The notes: generated from the letters alone by a model not told the origin. A DNA stretch of 64,000 nucleotides from Neobacillus muris (GCF_943193175.1 NZ_CALPDF010000025.1:1-64000), one strand, 5' to 3'; positions 8,284-17,413 are shown, counted from the stretch's first letter. Program-made: numbers and translations.

Positions 8284-9216
8284 ATGGTCAAACTATTCTT
8301 CTGTCTTTCATCGTTCTTGTTTTTTACGAGCATTGGTGTGCTGCTATTAAATAGATTATTTCGGAATCACATTGCTATAAACCAAAGAATAGCACCATTC
8401 TTGCCGTCCCAAGCTAATCAACTAGAGTCCAATGAGGAGGATGGGTCCCATAAGACATTTTATATCAGAATAATCCTGCCTATAATGGAAAAGCTCCAGA
8501 CTTTTGTTTTAGGAAAACTGCCTAAAAACAAAATTGCTCAAGTTGAAAAGAAGCTGCAAGCTGCCGGGCATCCATTTGGCCTTTCAGCAGGTACCTTTAT
8601 TTTGCTTCAGGTGATTTTACCGGTTTTTCTCTTATTAGTATTTATGGCTTTGTTTCTGCCTCTGGCTGAAGAGAAAGGAAAGGTTTTATTCTTATCAGCG
8701 TTTGTTTCACTTTTTGCCTATTTTTATCTTAATCATTACTTAACAGCCAAGAGCAAACAACGGACGAAGGAAATTGAAAAGGCCATGCCCGATTTCTTTG
8801 ACATGTTAAACGTCTCGATTGAAGCGGGGATGGGGTTAGATGGCGCGCTAAAAAAGGTCTGCAGCCAAATGGATTCAGCGATAGCAAAAGAATTCTTATC
8901 GGCTCTGGAGGATATGAAGTTAGGTAAAACAAGGAGGCAGGCTTTTATTCAATTAAGAGAGCGTGTCCCTTCTGATTTTTTTAGAAGTGTCATGAACTCC
9001 ATTATCCAAGCGGACCAAATGGGAATCGGCTTGAGCAAGGTTTTGCAGGCACAAACACAACGGATTAGAGAAAAACAAAGATTTTCGGCAAAAGAAAGGG
9101 CTATGAAAGCGCCTGTTAAGATGTTAATTCCGATGGTGCTGTTTATCTTCCCAACTTTATTTGTAGTGTTGCTTGGCCCGGTAATTATTAATTTAATAAC
9201 CAAATTTTCACAATAA
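8284..9216 (+). CDS. tadC: TadC-like type II secretion F-domain protein
   Basis: A 310-residue partner of TadB with the same layout: an N-terminal helix, two central helices around 110-150, a T2SSF domain (MPDFFDMLNVSIEAGMGLDGAL, SIIQADQMGIGLSKVL) and a C-terminal membrane pair. It begins three bases after the tadB stop and is the last gene of the pilus operon, followed by a terminator. No secretin gene is present, as expected in a monoderm. Confidence 0.88.
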   Translation: MVKLFFCLSSFLFFTSIGVLLLNRLFRNHIAINQRIAPFLPSQANQLESNEEDGSHKTFYIRIILPIMEKLQTFVLGKLPKNKIAQVEKKLQAAGHPFGLSAGTFILLQVILPVFLLLVFMALFLPLAEEKGKVLFLSAFVSLFAYFYLNHYLTAKSKQRTKEIEKAMPDFFDMLNVSIEAGMGLDGALKKVCSQMDSAIAKEFLSALEDMKLGKTRRQAFIQLRERVPSDFFRSVMNSIIQADQMGIGLSKVLQAQTQRIREKQRFSAKERAMKAPVKMLIPMVLFIFPTLFVVLLGPVIINLITKFSQ

Positions 9217-9220
9217 TAAT

Positions 9221-9268
9221 AAAGGCAAAATCCCATGAGAAAAGGATATCGAGGGAAATTGCCTTTTT
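9221..9268 (+). terminator. Terminator of the tad operon
   Basis: AAAGGCAA...TCCC pairs with GGGA...TTGCCTTT, followed by a T tract, four bases after the tadC stop. Confidence 0.8.
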
Positions 9269-9321
9269 AATTTAGCTCAGTAAACAGGATGGTAATCGTA
9301 GTCAATATTGCTGATGAAGTG

Positions 9322-9350
9322 TTGTCTATTTTTTTCCAATTTTGTATACT
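9322..9350 (+). promoter_or_regulatory. Sigma-A-type promoter of the acyl-CoA operon
   Basis: A -35 box TTGTCT (9322-9327) and a -10 box TATACT (9345-9350) are separated by exactly 17 bases. Transcription should begin near 9357. Confidence 0.75.
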
Positions 9351-9392
9351 ATACCTGTACAGTGAGTATTCTGAAATTTTCGACTAAAGTAA

Positions 9393-9406
9393 AGAAAACG
9401 CTTACT
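9393..9406 (+). promoter_or_regulatory. cre-like site (CcpA) downstream of the promoter
   Basis: AGAAAACGCTTACT matches the palindromic catabolite-responsive element TGWAANCGNTNWCA except at its first and last bases. It lies about 35 bases after the predicted start, where CcpA would act as a roadblock. Confidence 0.55.
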
Positions 9407-9440
9407 TATGTTCAGCTGGAATTTTTAAGGAGGAATGGGA

Positions 9441-11111
9441 ATGAAGGAGCTTTTGCAAAAAAGCTGGCCAAGTGACGTACCGAAAAACTTGTCCTACCGA
9501 TTAGGGGAAAAACCATTGCATGAATATCTTAAACAAAATGCCATGAATACTCCAGAAAAGACAGCCTTTTCTTTTTATGGAACAGATTTATCCTGGAAAG
9601 AGCTGGATGAATCAGTCAGTAAATTCAGCCATTTTTTAGCAGTAAATGGAGTGAAAAAGGGGGACTGCATTGCTTTGTTTTTGCAAAATTGCCCCCAGTA
9701 TATCATTGCCCATTATGGAATCCAGCGTGTTGGCGGTATTGTTGTTCCGTTAAACCCAATGTACAAGGAAACGGAACTCGAATATTTAATGAACGAAGTA
9801 AACGCAAAAGTGCTGGTAGCCGGCCAAGAACTATATCCGCGCATTGCAGCGGTCCGCTCAAAAACTCCTTCCCTTGAATTGATTGTAACCACAAACTATG
9901 CCGATTACTTGCCTGATGAACCCAAATGGCCGCTGCCAGGGGAATTAACTCTGGATAAGCACCATATTCATGATTCTTATGATTTCTTACAAATTATGGA
10001 CGAAAACGATCCTTATCCACCGAACGTTGAGCTTGATCTCTGGAATGACATTGGCTTAATGGTGTTCACCTCAGGTACAACCGGAAGGCCAAAAGCGGCC
10101 ATGCTTCCTTATGGCAGTGCCTTGTTTAAAACGGCTGCCACGGTACAAGCAAACCAGCTGGACCCAAATGGACGGATATTATCCATTGCGCCCCTTTGCC
10201 ACATTGCCGGAATGGTTATGGGGGTCAATATTCCTATTTATAGTGGAGTTGAGTGTGTTTTATTAACGCGGTTTGATCCGAAGACTACCGTTGAAGCGAT
10301 AGAAAAATACGAGATTGCTACCTGGTACAGCATTGCCCCGATGAATGCGGCGATTTTATCTATTCCGGGAATTGAAAACCGAAATCTAAGCTCCTTAAAA
10401 AGAAATTTAGCGACCAGTTTTGGTGTACAAGTAACCGAGCAATTGGCCAATGACTGGAAAGAGGCAACCAAGGGCTGCATCCTTCATGAAGCATCCTATG
10501 GATTAAGTGAAACTCATACCTGCGACACATTCATGCCGATTAACCAAATTAAATACGGCAGCTGCGGCATCCCAGTCTATCAAACAGATCTTCAAATTAT
10601 TGACCCAGAAACAGGTGAACCGGCGGACCCAGGGCAAAAAGGGGAAATCCTCATTAAAAATCCGGGCGTATTTAAAGGCTATTTAAACCGCCCGGAAGCA
10701 ACAGCTGAAACACTCAGGGACGGCTGGGTCCACACCGGCGATATTGGCAGTGTCGACGAGGATGGGTATTTATTTTTTCACGGCAGATTAAAAGAGATGA
10801 TGAAGGTCTCCGGTTTCAGTGTATTCCCTGAGGATGTGGAAGCCATGCTTAATGAACATCCAGGAATCCTTCAGAGTGCCGTCATTGGCGTGCCAGACGA
10901 AACCAAAGGGGAAAGCATTAAGGCTTTCGTTGTTTTAAAACCAGAATACGTTGGGAAAGTTTCCGAGAAAGAACTTATTGCATGGGCGAGAGAGAAAATG
11001 GCTGTATACAAGGCTCCGAGATTCGTAGAGTTCATCAGACAATTGCCGGCAACCAGCTCTGGGAAGGTATTAAGACGACTATTGAAACAACCACAAGGAA
11101 AGGAAGCTTAA
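9441..11111 (+). CDS. Long/medium-chain fatty acyl-CoA ligase (ANL superfamily)
   Basis: A 556-residue class I adenylate-forming enzyme that activates a carboxylic acid to its CoA thioester with ATP. The P-loop-like motif TSGTTGRPKAAML is near residue 210. YGLSETHTC corresponds to the A5 region, HTGDIGSVDEDGYLFFHGRLKEMMKVSG to A7/A8, and the catalytic Lys is in SSGKVLRR near the end. I chose the ATG at 9441, 7 bases after AAGGAGG, over the ATG at 9435, which is too close. It is the first gene of a four-gene operon; the chain length of the substrate cannot be told. Confidence 0.88.
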   Translation: MKELLQKSWPSDVPKNLSYRLGEKPLHEYLKQNAMNTPEKTAFSFYGTDLSWKELDESVSKFSHFLAVNGVKKGDCIALFLQNCPQYIIAHYGIQRVGGIVVPLNPMYKETELEYLMNEVNAKVLVAGQELYPRIAAVRSKTPSLELIVTTNYADYLPDEPKWPLPGELTLDKHHIHDSYDFLQIMDENDPYPPNVELDLWNDIGLMVFTSGTTGRPKAAMLPYGSALFKTAATVQANQLDPNGRILSIAPLCHIAGMVMGVNIPIYSGVECVLLTRFDPKTTVEAIEKYEIATWYSIAPMNAAILSIPGIENRNLSSLKRNLATSFGVQVTEQLANDWKEATKGCILHEASYGLSETHTCDTFMPINQIKYGSCGIPVYQTDLQIIDPETGEPADPGQKGEILIKNPGVFKGYLNRPEATAETLRDGWVHTGDIGSVDEDGYLFFHGRLKEMMKVSGFSVFPEDVEAMLNEHPGILQSAVIGVPDETKGESIKAFVVLKPEYVGKVSEKELIAWAREKMAVYKAPRFVEFIRQLPATSSGKVLRRLLKQPQGKEA

Positions 11112-11112
11112 C

Positions 11113-12675
11113 GTGATCAATCAAGAAAAGGACATCGTAAATGAAGCAGTGGAAGAATTAAAGGAACGAAAAAAACGTGCCAGTTTAAATGGCGGAATAG
11201 AAAAAATCCAGCGCCAGCATGATTCAGGCTTTTATACAGCGAGAGAAAGAATTGGCCTGCTGGTTGATCCGGATTCGTTTATAGAGCTTGGGATGCTCAA
11301 TCATTCGGATATGGCAGGGACAGAGAATAAAAGTGCCGGCGACGGCCTGATTGCTGGCCTGGCCAAGGTAAATGGACGTCCGATCATGGTGCAGGCTGGC
11401 GACAAAACCGTTTTTGCCGGAACAGAAGGTGCGGTCCACATAAGAAAAGCGAAAACGACCCACGAGTATGCCCTTAAACGGGGGCTCCCTATGTTCTATC
11501 TGCATGAAGGGGGCGGATTACGGATGCCAGACGGAATGGGCTCCGATGGTATCAGCGACAAGCTATTTCCTCAAGAAATGCTGACACATAATCGGCAGGT
11601 TCCGTCTATTGCCAGTATTCTTGGTGACAGCTTTGGCGGACCGACCTGGACAGCCGTTTCCTCTGACTTTGTCAGCCAGCTGAAAGGAACCTGTATGGCT
11701 GTTGCGGGCCCAAGAATGATCGAGATGGCAACCGGCCAGCAGATTTCCAATGAAGAATTGGGCGGCTGGAAGGTGCATGCCTATCAGACTGTCCAGTCTG
11801 ATGCTTTTGGAGAGACAGAAGAGGAATGTATTGCCCAAATGAAAGAATATTTTAGCTACATGCCTCTTAACGCAACAGAGGAGCCCCCGTATAAAGAATC
11901 TAGTGATGATCCATACCGATTGGTCGATTCCGTATTGGATATTTTACCTAAGAAAACCAATCGGGCTTATGACATGAAAAAAATCATCGCTGAACTCGTA
12001 GATGACCGCCAATTTTTTGAATATAAGGCGTTATATGGAGCAGCTCTTATAACCGTTTTTGCCAGGATGAACGGACGAACCGTTGGGATTATTGCCAGTC
12101 AGCCGATCAAGTATGCCGGAGCAGCGGGTGTCCAGGAATGTGAAAAAGCTACGGACTTTATTGTCTTATGTGACTCATACCATATTCCATTGATATTTCT
12201 GCATGATACCCCCGGTTTTCGGATTAGCAATGAAGCGGAGAAGCTGAAGATTCCAACAAAAATCATGGTGTGGAATCAAGCACTGGCACAGTCCACGGTT
12301 CCGAAACTTTCAGTTGTAATCCGCAAAAGTGTTGGCGCGGCTTATGGAAATATGTGCGGACCGACGATGGGAGCAGATTTTGTCGTCGCATGGCCAACAG
12401 CCGAAATCAATTTCACTGGCCCAGAAGTCGGGATCAATGTCGTATATGGGCGGCAGCTTGAAGGAGTGGAAAATCCCAAGGAGGTGCGCCATCAGCTATT
12501 GGAAAAATGGGCGTTTGACAGCTCGCCATACAAAGCAGCCGCCAAGCATCTCATTGATGATGTAATTGATCCAAGGGAAACGAGAAAATTCCTTTGCAGG
12601 GCATTGGAATATGCTGCTGTAAAGAATGGGACAAAGAGTGAGCGAAGACTGGCGAATTGGCCGACAGGTTTATAA
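11113..12675 (+). CDS. Acyl-CoA carboxylase carboxyltransferase subunit (PccB-like)
   Basis: A 520-residue biotin-dependent carboxyltransferase. Both crotonase-fold halves are present: N-terminal GIEKIQRQHDSGFYTARERI and LPMFYLHEGGGLRMPDGMG, C-terminal RTVGIIASQP, IPLIFLHDTPGF and GAAYGNMCGP. It begins with GTG one base after the ligase stop. Relatives transfer carboxyl from biotin to propionyl-, acetyl-, methylcrotonyl- or geranyl-CoA. No biotin carboxylase or biotin carrier gene is in the operon or window, so it must pair with subunits encoded elsewhere or do something different. Confidence 0.85.
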   Translation: MINQEKDIVNEAVEELKERKKRASLNGGIEKIQRQHDSGFYTARERIGLLVDPDSFIELGMLNHSDMAGTENKSAGDGLIAGLAKVNGRPIMVQAGDKTVFAGTEGAVHIRKAKTTHEYALKRGLPMFYLHEGGGLRMPDGMGSDGISDKLFPQEMLTHNRQVPSIASILGDSFGGPTWTAVSSDFVSQLKGTCMAVAGPRMIEMATGQQISNEELGGWKVHAYQTVQSDAFGETEEECIAQMKEYFSYMPLNATEEPPYKESSDDPYRLVDSVLDILPKKTNRAYDMKKIIAELVDDRQFFEYKALYGAALITVFARMNGRTVGIIASQPIKYAGAAGVQECEKATDFIVLCDSYHIPLIFLHDTPGFRISNEAEKLKIPTKIMVWNQALAQSTVPKLSVVIRKSVGAAYGNMCGPTMGADFVVAWPTAEINFTGPEVGINVVYGRQLEGVENPKEVRHQLLEKWAFDSSPYKAAAKHLIDDVIDPRETRKFLCRALEYAAVKNGTKSERRLANWPTGL

Positions 12676-12704
12676 AATAATTCCAAAGCAGGGGTGAAAA
12701 GAGG

Positions 12705-13487
12705 ATGACGAATTCATTAGTGAAAATGGAAACAATGGAACATATTGCCGTCGTAACCATTGATAATCCGCCATTGAATGTGCTGGGCAGTCAAGTTTCG
12801 AAAGAATTAAAAGACATATTTGATGAAATCGCCTTAGACCAAGAGATTGTGGCGGTGATATTGACGGGTGCTGGAAACAGGGCGTTTATGGCAGGTGCCG
12901 ATATTAAGGAATTTCCTCAATCGATTGGAAAACCCGGGAAAAAGGATCATGTCTTAAAACAGCACGAAATGTTTAATCAAATTGATTTCCTTCCGAAGCC
13001 GACGATTGCCGTCTTAAATGGGTTAGCCTTTGGCGGTGGCTGCGAGCTGGCTCTCACCTGTGATATCCGGATTGCAGAAGACCATGCACAGCTTGGTCTG
13101 CCAGAAATCAAGTTGGGAATCTTTCCAGGCGGCGGCGGAACACAACGTCTGCCAAGGCTGATTGGTGAGGCAAAAGCAAAGGAGCTAATGTTTACTGGAG
13201 AACCGATCACCGCACAAGAAGCAGAAAGAATCGGACTGGTTAATAAAGTGGTGCCAACAGGAGAAGGGATGGCAGAAGCATTGGCAATGGCAAGAAAAAT
13301 GGCTGGCTACTCGCTGCAGGCGTTATCCCGGATCAAAAAAGCTGTAGATGAAGGAAGCAATTTGGAATTCTCAAAAGGAATTGAAAGGGAAGCGGAATTG
13401 TTTGCGGAAGTATTTCTAACGGAAGATGTAAAAGAAGGGGTGCAGGCATTTATCGAAAAAAGAAAGCCTGTCTTTTCCCATAAGTAG
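12705..13487 (+). CDS. Enoyl-CoA hydratase/isomerase family protein
   Basis: A 260-residue crotonase. The oxyanion-hole segments are NRAFMAGADIKEF near 60 and LNGLAFGGGCELAL near 105; both catalytic Glu positions look present (CELAL, and GLPEIKLGIFPGGGGTQRL). The C-terminus FIEKRKPVF is typical. It fits hydration of a 2-enoyl-CoA formed downstream of the ligase in the same operon. Confidence 0.88.
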   Translation: MTNSLVKMETMEHIAVVTIDNPPLNVLGSQVSKELKDIFDEIALDQEIVAVILTGAGNRAFMAGADIKEFPQSIGKPGKKDHVLKQHEMFNQIDFLPKPTIAVLNGLAFGGGCELALTCDIRIAEDHAQLGLPEIKLGIFPGGGGTQRLPRLIGEAKAKELMFTGEPITAQEAERIGLVNKVVPTGEGMAEALAMARKMAGYSLQALSRIKKAVDEGSNLEFSKGIEREAELFAEVFLTEDVKEGVQAFIEKRKPVFSHK

Positions 13488-13512
13488 ATTCTAACTATAG
13501 GAGGCAGGATAA

Positions 13513-14496
13513 ATGCATAAGTGGATTGTTCCTAGATTAGGTGACCCTAAAGAGGTTTTAGAATGGCAAGAGTCGGCGGTTCCGGAAGTGGAGGATGGGA
13601 AACTGCTCATTCAAGTGGAGGCTTCATCGCTGAACTTTTTCGATATTTTATTATGCCAAGGAAATTATCAGGAAAAACCACCTTTGCCGTTTACACCAGG
13701 AGCTGAGATTGCCGGCATTGTCCGCTGGGCAGGAAACGGGAGCCGGTTTAAAGTGGGGCAGAGAGTCATTGCTACTCCGCCGCTGCCAAATGGGGGCTTG
13801 GCAGAATGGGTCAATGTCCCGGAAGAATCGGTATACGCCATTTCAGCCTCGATGTCTCCAGAGGAAGCAGCAGCGATGTTTATTACCTACCAAACTTCCT
13901 ACTACGCCTTATACAATCGGGCGAATCTTCAAGAAGGCGAAGTTCTATTGGTCCACGCGGGTGCAGGCGGAGTTGGTTCGGCAGCCATCCAGCTCGGAAA
14001 GGCAAGAGGAGCCAAAGTCATCGCCACTGCGGGAGGGCCGGATAAGGCCAGGATATGCAAAGAGCTGGGAGCAGACATAGCGATTGATTACCTCACAGAG
14101 GATTTTATTGATATTGTAAAAAAAGAAACTGGGGGCCGCGGCGCCGACGTCATCTATGACCCGGTTGGGGGGGATGTATTTGATCGTTCCAGAAAATGCA
14201 TCGCCTTTGACGGACGCCTGTTGGTCATTGGTTTTGCCAGCGGCAGGATTCCAGATGCTCCTGCCAATCATGCACTGGTTAAAAACTATTCCATTGTCGG
14301 TGTTCATTGGGGCTTATTCCGAAGGTTATACCCGGATAAGGCAGCCGCCATCCATAAGGATTTAATGAGACTTTATGAGCAAGGAAAGATCCGGCCGTTG
14401 ATTTATCGGGAATACGATTTCAAGGAAGTTCCCGAAGCGCTGGAAGTGCTGGCAAAGCGCCGGACTTACGGGAAATTAACGGTATCACCACGTTAA
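13513..14496 (+). CDS. Quinone-oxidoreductase-like MDR, NADPH dependent
   Basis: A 327-residue zinc-free medium-chain dehydrogenase/reductase. The N-terminal GroES-like domain has SLNFFDILLCQGNYQEKPPLPFTPGAEIAG split by typical family spacing, and the cofactor loop is HAGAGGVGSAAIQLGKA near residue 150. GGRGADVIYDPVGGD follows. Relatives reduce quinones or 2-enoyl-CoA double bonds. It is the last gene of the acyl-CoA operon, with AGGAGG before the ATG and a terminator after the stop. Confidence 0.85.
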   Translation: MHKWIVPRLGDPKEVLEWQESAVPEVEDGKLLIQVEASSLNFFDILLCQGNYQEKPPLPFTPGAEIAGIVRWAGNGSRFKVGQRVIATPPLPNGGLAEWVNVPEESVYAISASMSPEEAAAMFITYQTSYYALYNRANLQEGEVLLVHAGAGGVGSAAIQLGKARGAKVIATAGGPDKARICKELGADIAIDYLTEDFIDIVKKETGGRGADVIYDPVGGDVFDRSRKCIAFDGRLLVIGFASGRIPDAPANHALVKNYSIVGVHWGLFRRLYPDKAAAIHKDLMRLYEQGKIRPLIYREYDFKEVPEALEVLAKRRTYGKLTVSPR

Positions 14497-14514
14497 CGTT
14501 TCATATTCATGTTC

Positions 14515-14554
14515 AGCAAAAAAAGCGGAAACGGTTGTCTCTGCTTTTTTTGCT
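14515..14554 (+). terminator. Terminator of the acyl-CoA operon
   Basis: AGCAAAAAAAGC pairs with GCTTTTTTTGCT around a 16-base loop; the T-rich arm is followed by further T. Confidence 0.75.
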
Positions 14555-14610
14555 TTGTTTCAGGTTAAGGCAAAAATCAAAAAATAGCACTATGGAGCAA
14601 ACTCTAACCA

Positions 14611-14637
14611 ATATGTTGGCTATATACGCCAAAATAT
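14611..14637. promoter_or_regulatory. Palindrome upstream of the ZIP transporter, putative operator
   Basis: ATAT-g-TTGGC-N7-GCCAA-a-ATAT is a 27-bp symmetric site about 50 bases before the ZIP start. Its position and symmetry suggest a repressor site, perhaps for a metal sensor. It does not match Zur or MntR boxes closely. Confidence 0.45.
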
Positions 14638-14684
14638 GCTAATTTTAAAAAAACAAAATGTATCAGTACATGGAGGCTAATAAA

Positions 14685-15500
14685 ATGCTCGATTGGTTTG
14701 GGAGTCTTCCCGCTGTCGCTCAAGCAGCTATAGGGTCGTTCTTCACCTGGGGAATGACTGCCATTGGCTCCGCTTTGGTGTTTACAACAAAAACGGTCAA
14801 TCAAAAATTTTTAGACAGCATGCTGGGCTTTGCCGGAGGAGTAATGATTGCCGCCAGTTTTTGGTCGTTATTATCACCCGCGCTCGAAATGTCAGAGGGA
14901 GGTTCACTGCCAGTATGGCTGCCGGCTGCAATAGGCTTCTTATCAGGAGGATTATTCCTATTAGTGGTCGATAAACTTTTGCCTCATTTACATCCCGAAC
15001 TGCCGATTGAAAAAGCAGAGGGAATTCATCATACCGGGAAAAAGAGAAGCACCTTGCTTGTATTGGCGATCACCTTACATAATATACCTGAGGGGTTAGC
15101 GGTTGGGGTAGCCTTCGGCGCCGTCGCCGCAGGGTTTCCGTCTGCCTCATTAACGGGCGCGATTGCCTTAGCACTTGGGATTGGCATTCAAAATCTCCCA
15201 GAGGGAGTGGCAGTGTCAATGCCATTAAGGCGTGAAGGAATGTCAAGGACAAAGAGTTTCCTTTATGGACAATTTTCCGGTTTAGTGGAGCCGATAGCCG
15301 CCATTATTGGCGCTTTGTCAGTCCTGTTTATCCAGCCGCTTCTTCCATATGCTCTCAGTTTTGCTGCAGGAGCTATGATCTTTGTTGTGGCAGAAGAGGT
15401 GATACCGGGATCGCAGGAAAATGGCAACACCGATCTTGCCTCTATCAGTATCATGATTGGCTTTACCATAATGATGATTTTAGATGTTGCACTAGGTTAG
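14685..15500 (+). CDS. ZIP family divalent metal transporter
   Basis: A 271-residue GufA-type ZIP protein with about eight membrane helices. The metal-binding helices are TLHNIPEGLAVGVAFG near residue 135 and IGIQNLPEGVAVSMPL near 165; a His-containing loop (LPHLHPELP, GIHHTGKK) lies between helices 3 and 4. It would bring Zn, Mn or Fe into the cytoplasm. ATG at 14685 is 8 bases after GGAGG and is preferred to the one at 14658. Confidence 0.88.
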   Translation: MLDWFGSLPAVAQAAIGSFFTWGMTAIGSALVFTTKTVNQKFLDSMLGFAGGVMIAASFWSLLSPALEMSEGGSLPVWLPAAIGFLSGGLFLLVVDKLLPHLHPELPIEKAEGIHHTGKKRSTLLVLAITLHNIPEGLAVGVAFGAVAAGFPSASLTGAIALALGIGIQNLPEGVAVSMPLRREGMSRTKSFLYGQFSGLVEPIAAIIGALSVLFIQPLLPYALSFAAGAMIFVVAEEVIPGSQENGNTDLASISIMIGFTIMMILDVALG

Positions 15501-15516
15501 CATCACTAATAAACAG

Positions 15517-15562
15517 AAAAGCCAGGACCCGCCATAAAAGAATAGGTCACTGGCTTTTGTGT
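15517..15562 (+). terminator. Terminator after the ZIP gene
   Basis: AAAAGCCAG-GACC pairs with GGTC-a-CTGGCTTTT, followed by a T-rich stretch. Confidence 0.8.
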
Positions 15563-15585
15563 GTTTTATAAAAATATTCAGAAAG

Positions 15586-15615
15586 TTACATGACACATAT
15601 GAAAATTTGTAATAT
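15586..15615 (+). promoter_or_regulatory. Possible promoter of the thioesterase gene
   Basis: TTACAT and TAATAT are separated by 18 bases, about 50 bases before the gene start. Confidence 0.45.
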
Positions 15616-15667
15616 AGTAAAAATATGCCAAATATAATATAAGTTGAATGATAGAGGGGAATGTCAT

Positions 15668-16075
15668 ATGTTCCGAACAATTATCAAGCCGCGTGTCTCT
15701 GAAACGGATGGAGCCGGACACATCAATAACACAACCATTCCCATCTGGCTAGAAGGCGGCCGGGATGAAGTTTTTCGAATGTTTATGCCCAATCTTTCAT
15801 TCGAAAATTGGAAGCTGGTCATTGTCAACATCCATGTCGATTATCTTCATCAGCTATATTATGGAAGAGAGGTTGAAGTATTAACCTATGTACAAGAGAT
15901 CGGCAACACCAGCTTTAAATTATATGAAGAAATCTATCAATCAAGGAATAGATGTGTCCGTGGTTCCGCCACCTATGTTAATTACAATCTAGCCACAAAT
16001 CAATCGGAACCGATCCCCCAAAAGATACGCCAGCAGCTTGAGCAGCATATGTACGATAAGGAAAAAACTAAATGA
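15668..16075 (+). CDS. Hotdog-fold acyl-CoA thioesterase
   Basis: A 135-residue protein of the 4-hydroxybenzoyl-CoA thioesterase/YbgC type. It starts FRTIIKPRVSETDGAGHINN, where the Asp-Gly-x-Gly-His-x-Asn stretch is the family's active-site loop (usually D-x-x-G-H-x-N). It continues with VNIHVDYLHQLYYGREVEV and the usual five-strand sheet pattern. I chose the ATG at 15668, with AGAGGGGA 8 bases upstream; the frame runs 24 bases further to a TTG without support. It hydrolyses an acyl-CoA; the acyl group is unknown. Confidence 0.85.
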   Translation: MFRTIIKPRVSETDGAGHINNTTIPIWLEGGRDEVFRMFMPNLSFENWKLVIVNIHVDYLHQLYYGREVEVLTYVQEIGNTSFKLYEEIYQSRNRCVRGSATYVNYNLATNQSEPIPQKIRQQLEQHMYDKEKTK

Positions 16076-16165
16076 TTTTTAAAAGACAGAAATAGTAAGC
16101 AGCATCCAATGATACAGCATAAGGTTTCTATTATAAAACTTTAGTGATGATTGGAGTCTGATTGA

Positions 16166-17341
16166 ATGAAATCCTTTATTTCACCTGTCACCGTCATATC
16201 TGGTCCAGGTTCAATAGCTAGGGTACCAGAGGAAATAAACAAGTTTGGCGCTTCTAAAGTCATGATTTTTGCAGATCCTGGAATCGTAAAAATCGGTTTA
16301 GTGAACAAGCTGGAAAACCTGTTGGCATATGCCAGCATCGAATACGTGATTTATAGTGATTTAGAGCCTGAACCACCGCTGGAAGTAGGAGATAGAGCAT
16401 TACAAGCTCTCCGGGAAAGCCAGGCAGATTTTGTGATTGGAATGGGCGGCGGCAGCTCATTGGATATTGCGAAAGCGGTTGCAGTATTATCAGCAAACGA
16501 TGGAAGGGTTCAAGATTACTTAAATCTTACTGGGACCAAACAATTGACGAACAAGGGACTCCCAAAAATGCTGATCCCAACCACATCGGGAACTGGAGCA
16601 GAAGTAACCGATATTGCCGTGTTTTCTTTAGAAACCACTAAAGATGTCATAACCCAACCGCTGCTGTTGGCGGATATTGCCATCGTGGACCCAGAATTAA
16701 CGTACACTCTGCCTCCGAGCATAACGGCTTCAACAGGAATCGATGCATTAACCCATGCGGTTGAGGCTTTTATTTCGGTGAATGCCACACCGCTCACAGA
16801 TGCGCTTGCGATTGATGCGATTGAGCGGATCGCTGCGAATATCCGGACAGCCGTCTGGGATGGCGCCAATATGGCTGCACGGCAAGAGCTTTCGTGGGGA
16901 AGCCTGATGGCTGGATTAAGTTTTTACAATGCCGGTGTCTCAGGCGTCCATGCGCTAGCTTACCCATTGGGAGGGCTCTTTAAACTTCCCCATGGAGTCT
17001 CAAATGCTGTGATGCTTCCTTATGTATTTGATTATATTTGGCCTTCCTGCATGAAAAAGATGGCCAGAATGGCGCAAGCTTTAGGCGTGAATTCTGAGCA
17101 TTTATCTGTACGAGAAGCTGCCATAGCTGCCGTTCAAGCACTGAATCAAATTGTCCTGGATACTGGTGTTCCTCGTACCCTTAAAGATTATCAAATTAAG
17201 CGTGAAGATATTGAAACGCTCGCCAGTGAAGGAATCAAGCAAAAACGGCTGTTGGCGAGGAGCCCTAAACCATACACAATCGATGATATCCGAAATGTCT
17301 ATTTAGCCGCATTTGAGGGCTCACTCCAGTTAGGCACATAA
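16166..17341 (+). CDS. Iron-containing (group III) alcohol dehydrogenase
   Basis: A 391-residue Fe-ADH. The NAD-binding GMGGGSSLDIAKAVA is near residue 94. TTSGTGAEVTD is near 138, then the metal ligands in DALTHAVEAFIS near 195 and in GVHALAYPLGGLFKLPHG near 255. Length and order are normal. It lies just upstream of an aldehyde dehydrogenase on the same strand, an arrangement suited to oxidising an alcohol to an acid or the reverse. The gap of about 70 bases leaves room for a separate promoter, but no terminator separates them. Confidence 0.9.
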   Translation: MKSFISPVTVISGPGSIARVPEEINKFGASKVMIFADPGIVKIGLVNKLENLLAYASIEYVIYSDLEPEPPLEVGDRALQALRESQADFVIGMGGGSSLDIAKAVAVLSANDGRVQDYLNLTGTKQLTNKGLPKMLIPTTSGTGAEVTDIAVFSLETTKDVITQPLLLADIAIVDPELTYTLPPSITASTGIDALTHAVEAFISVNATPLTDALAIDAIERIAANIRTAVWDGANMAARQELSWGSLMAGLSFYNAGVSGVHALAYPLGGLFKLPHGVSNAVMLPYVFDYIWPSCMKKMARMAQALGVNSEHLSVREAAIAAVQALNQIVLDTGVPRTLKDYQIKREDIETLASEGIKQKRLLARSPKPYTIDDIRNVYLAAFEGSLQLGT

Positions 17342-17413
17342 TTTGCCAGCTAAGTGAATAGGGAATGAATTAAACTATAGTCTATAAAAATCTAGATGGA
17401 TTGAGGTGTGGAA

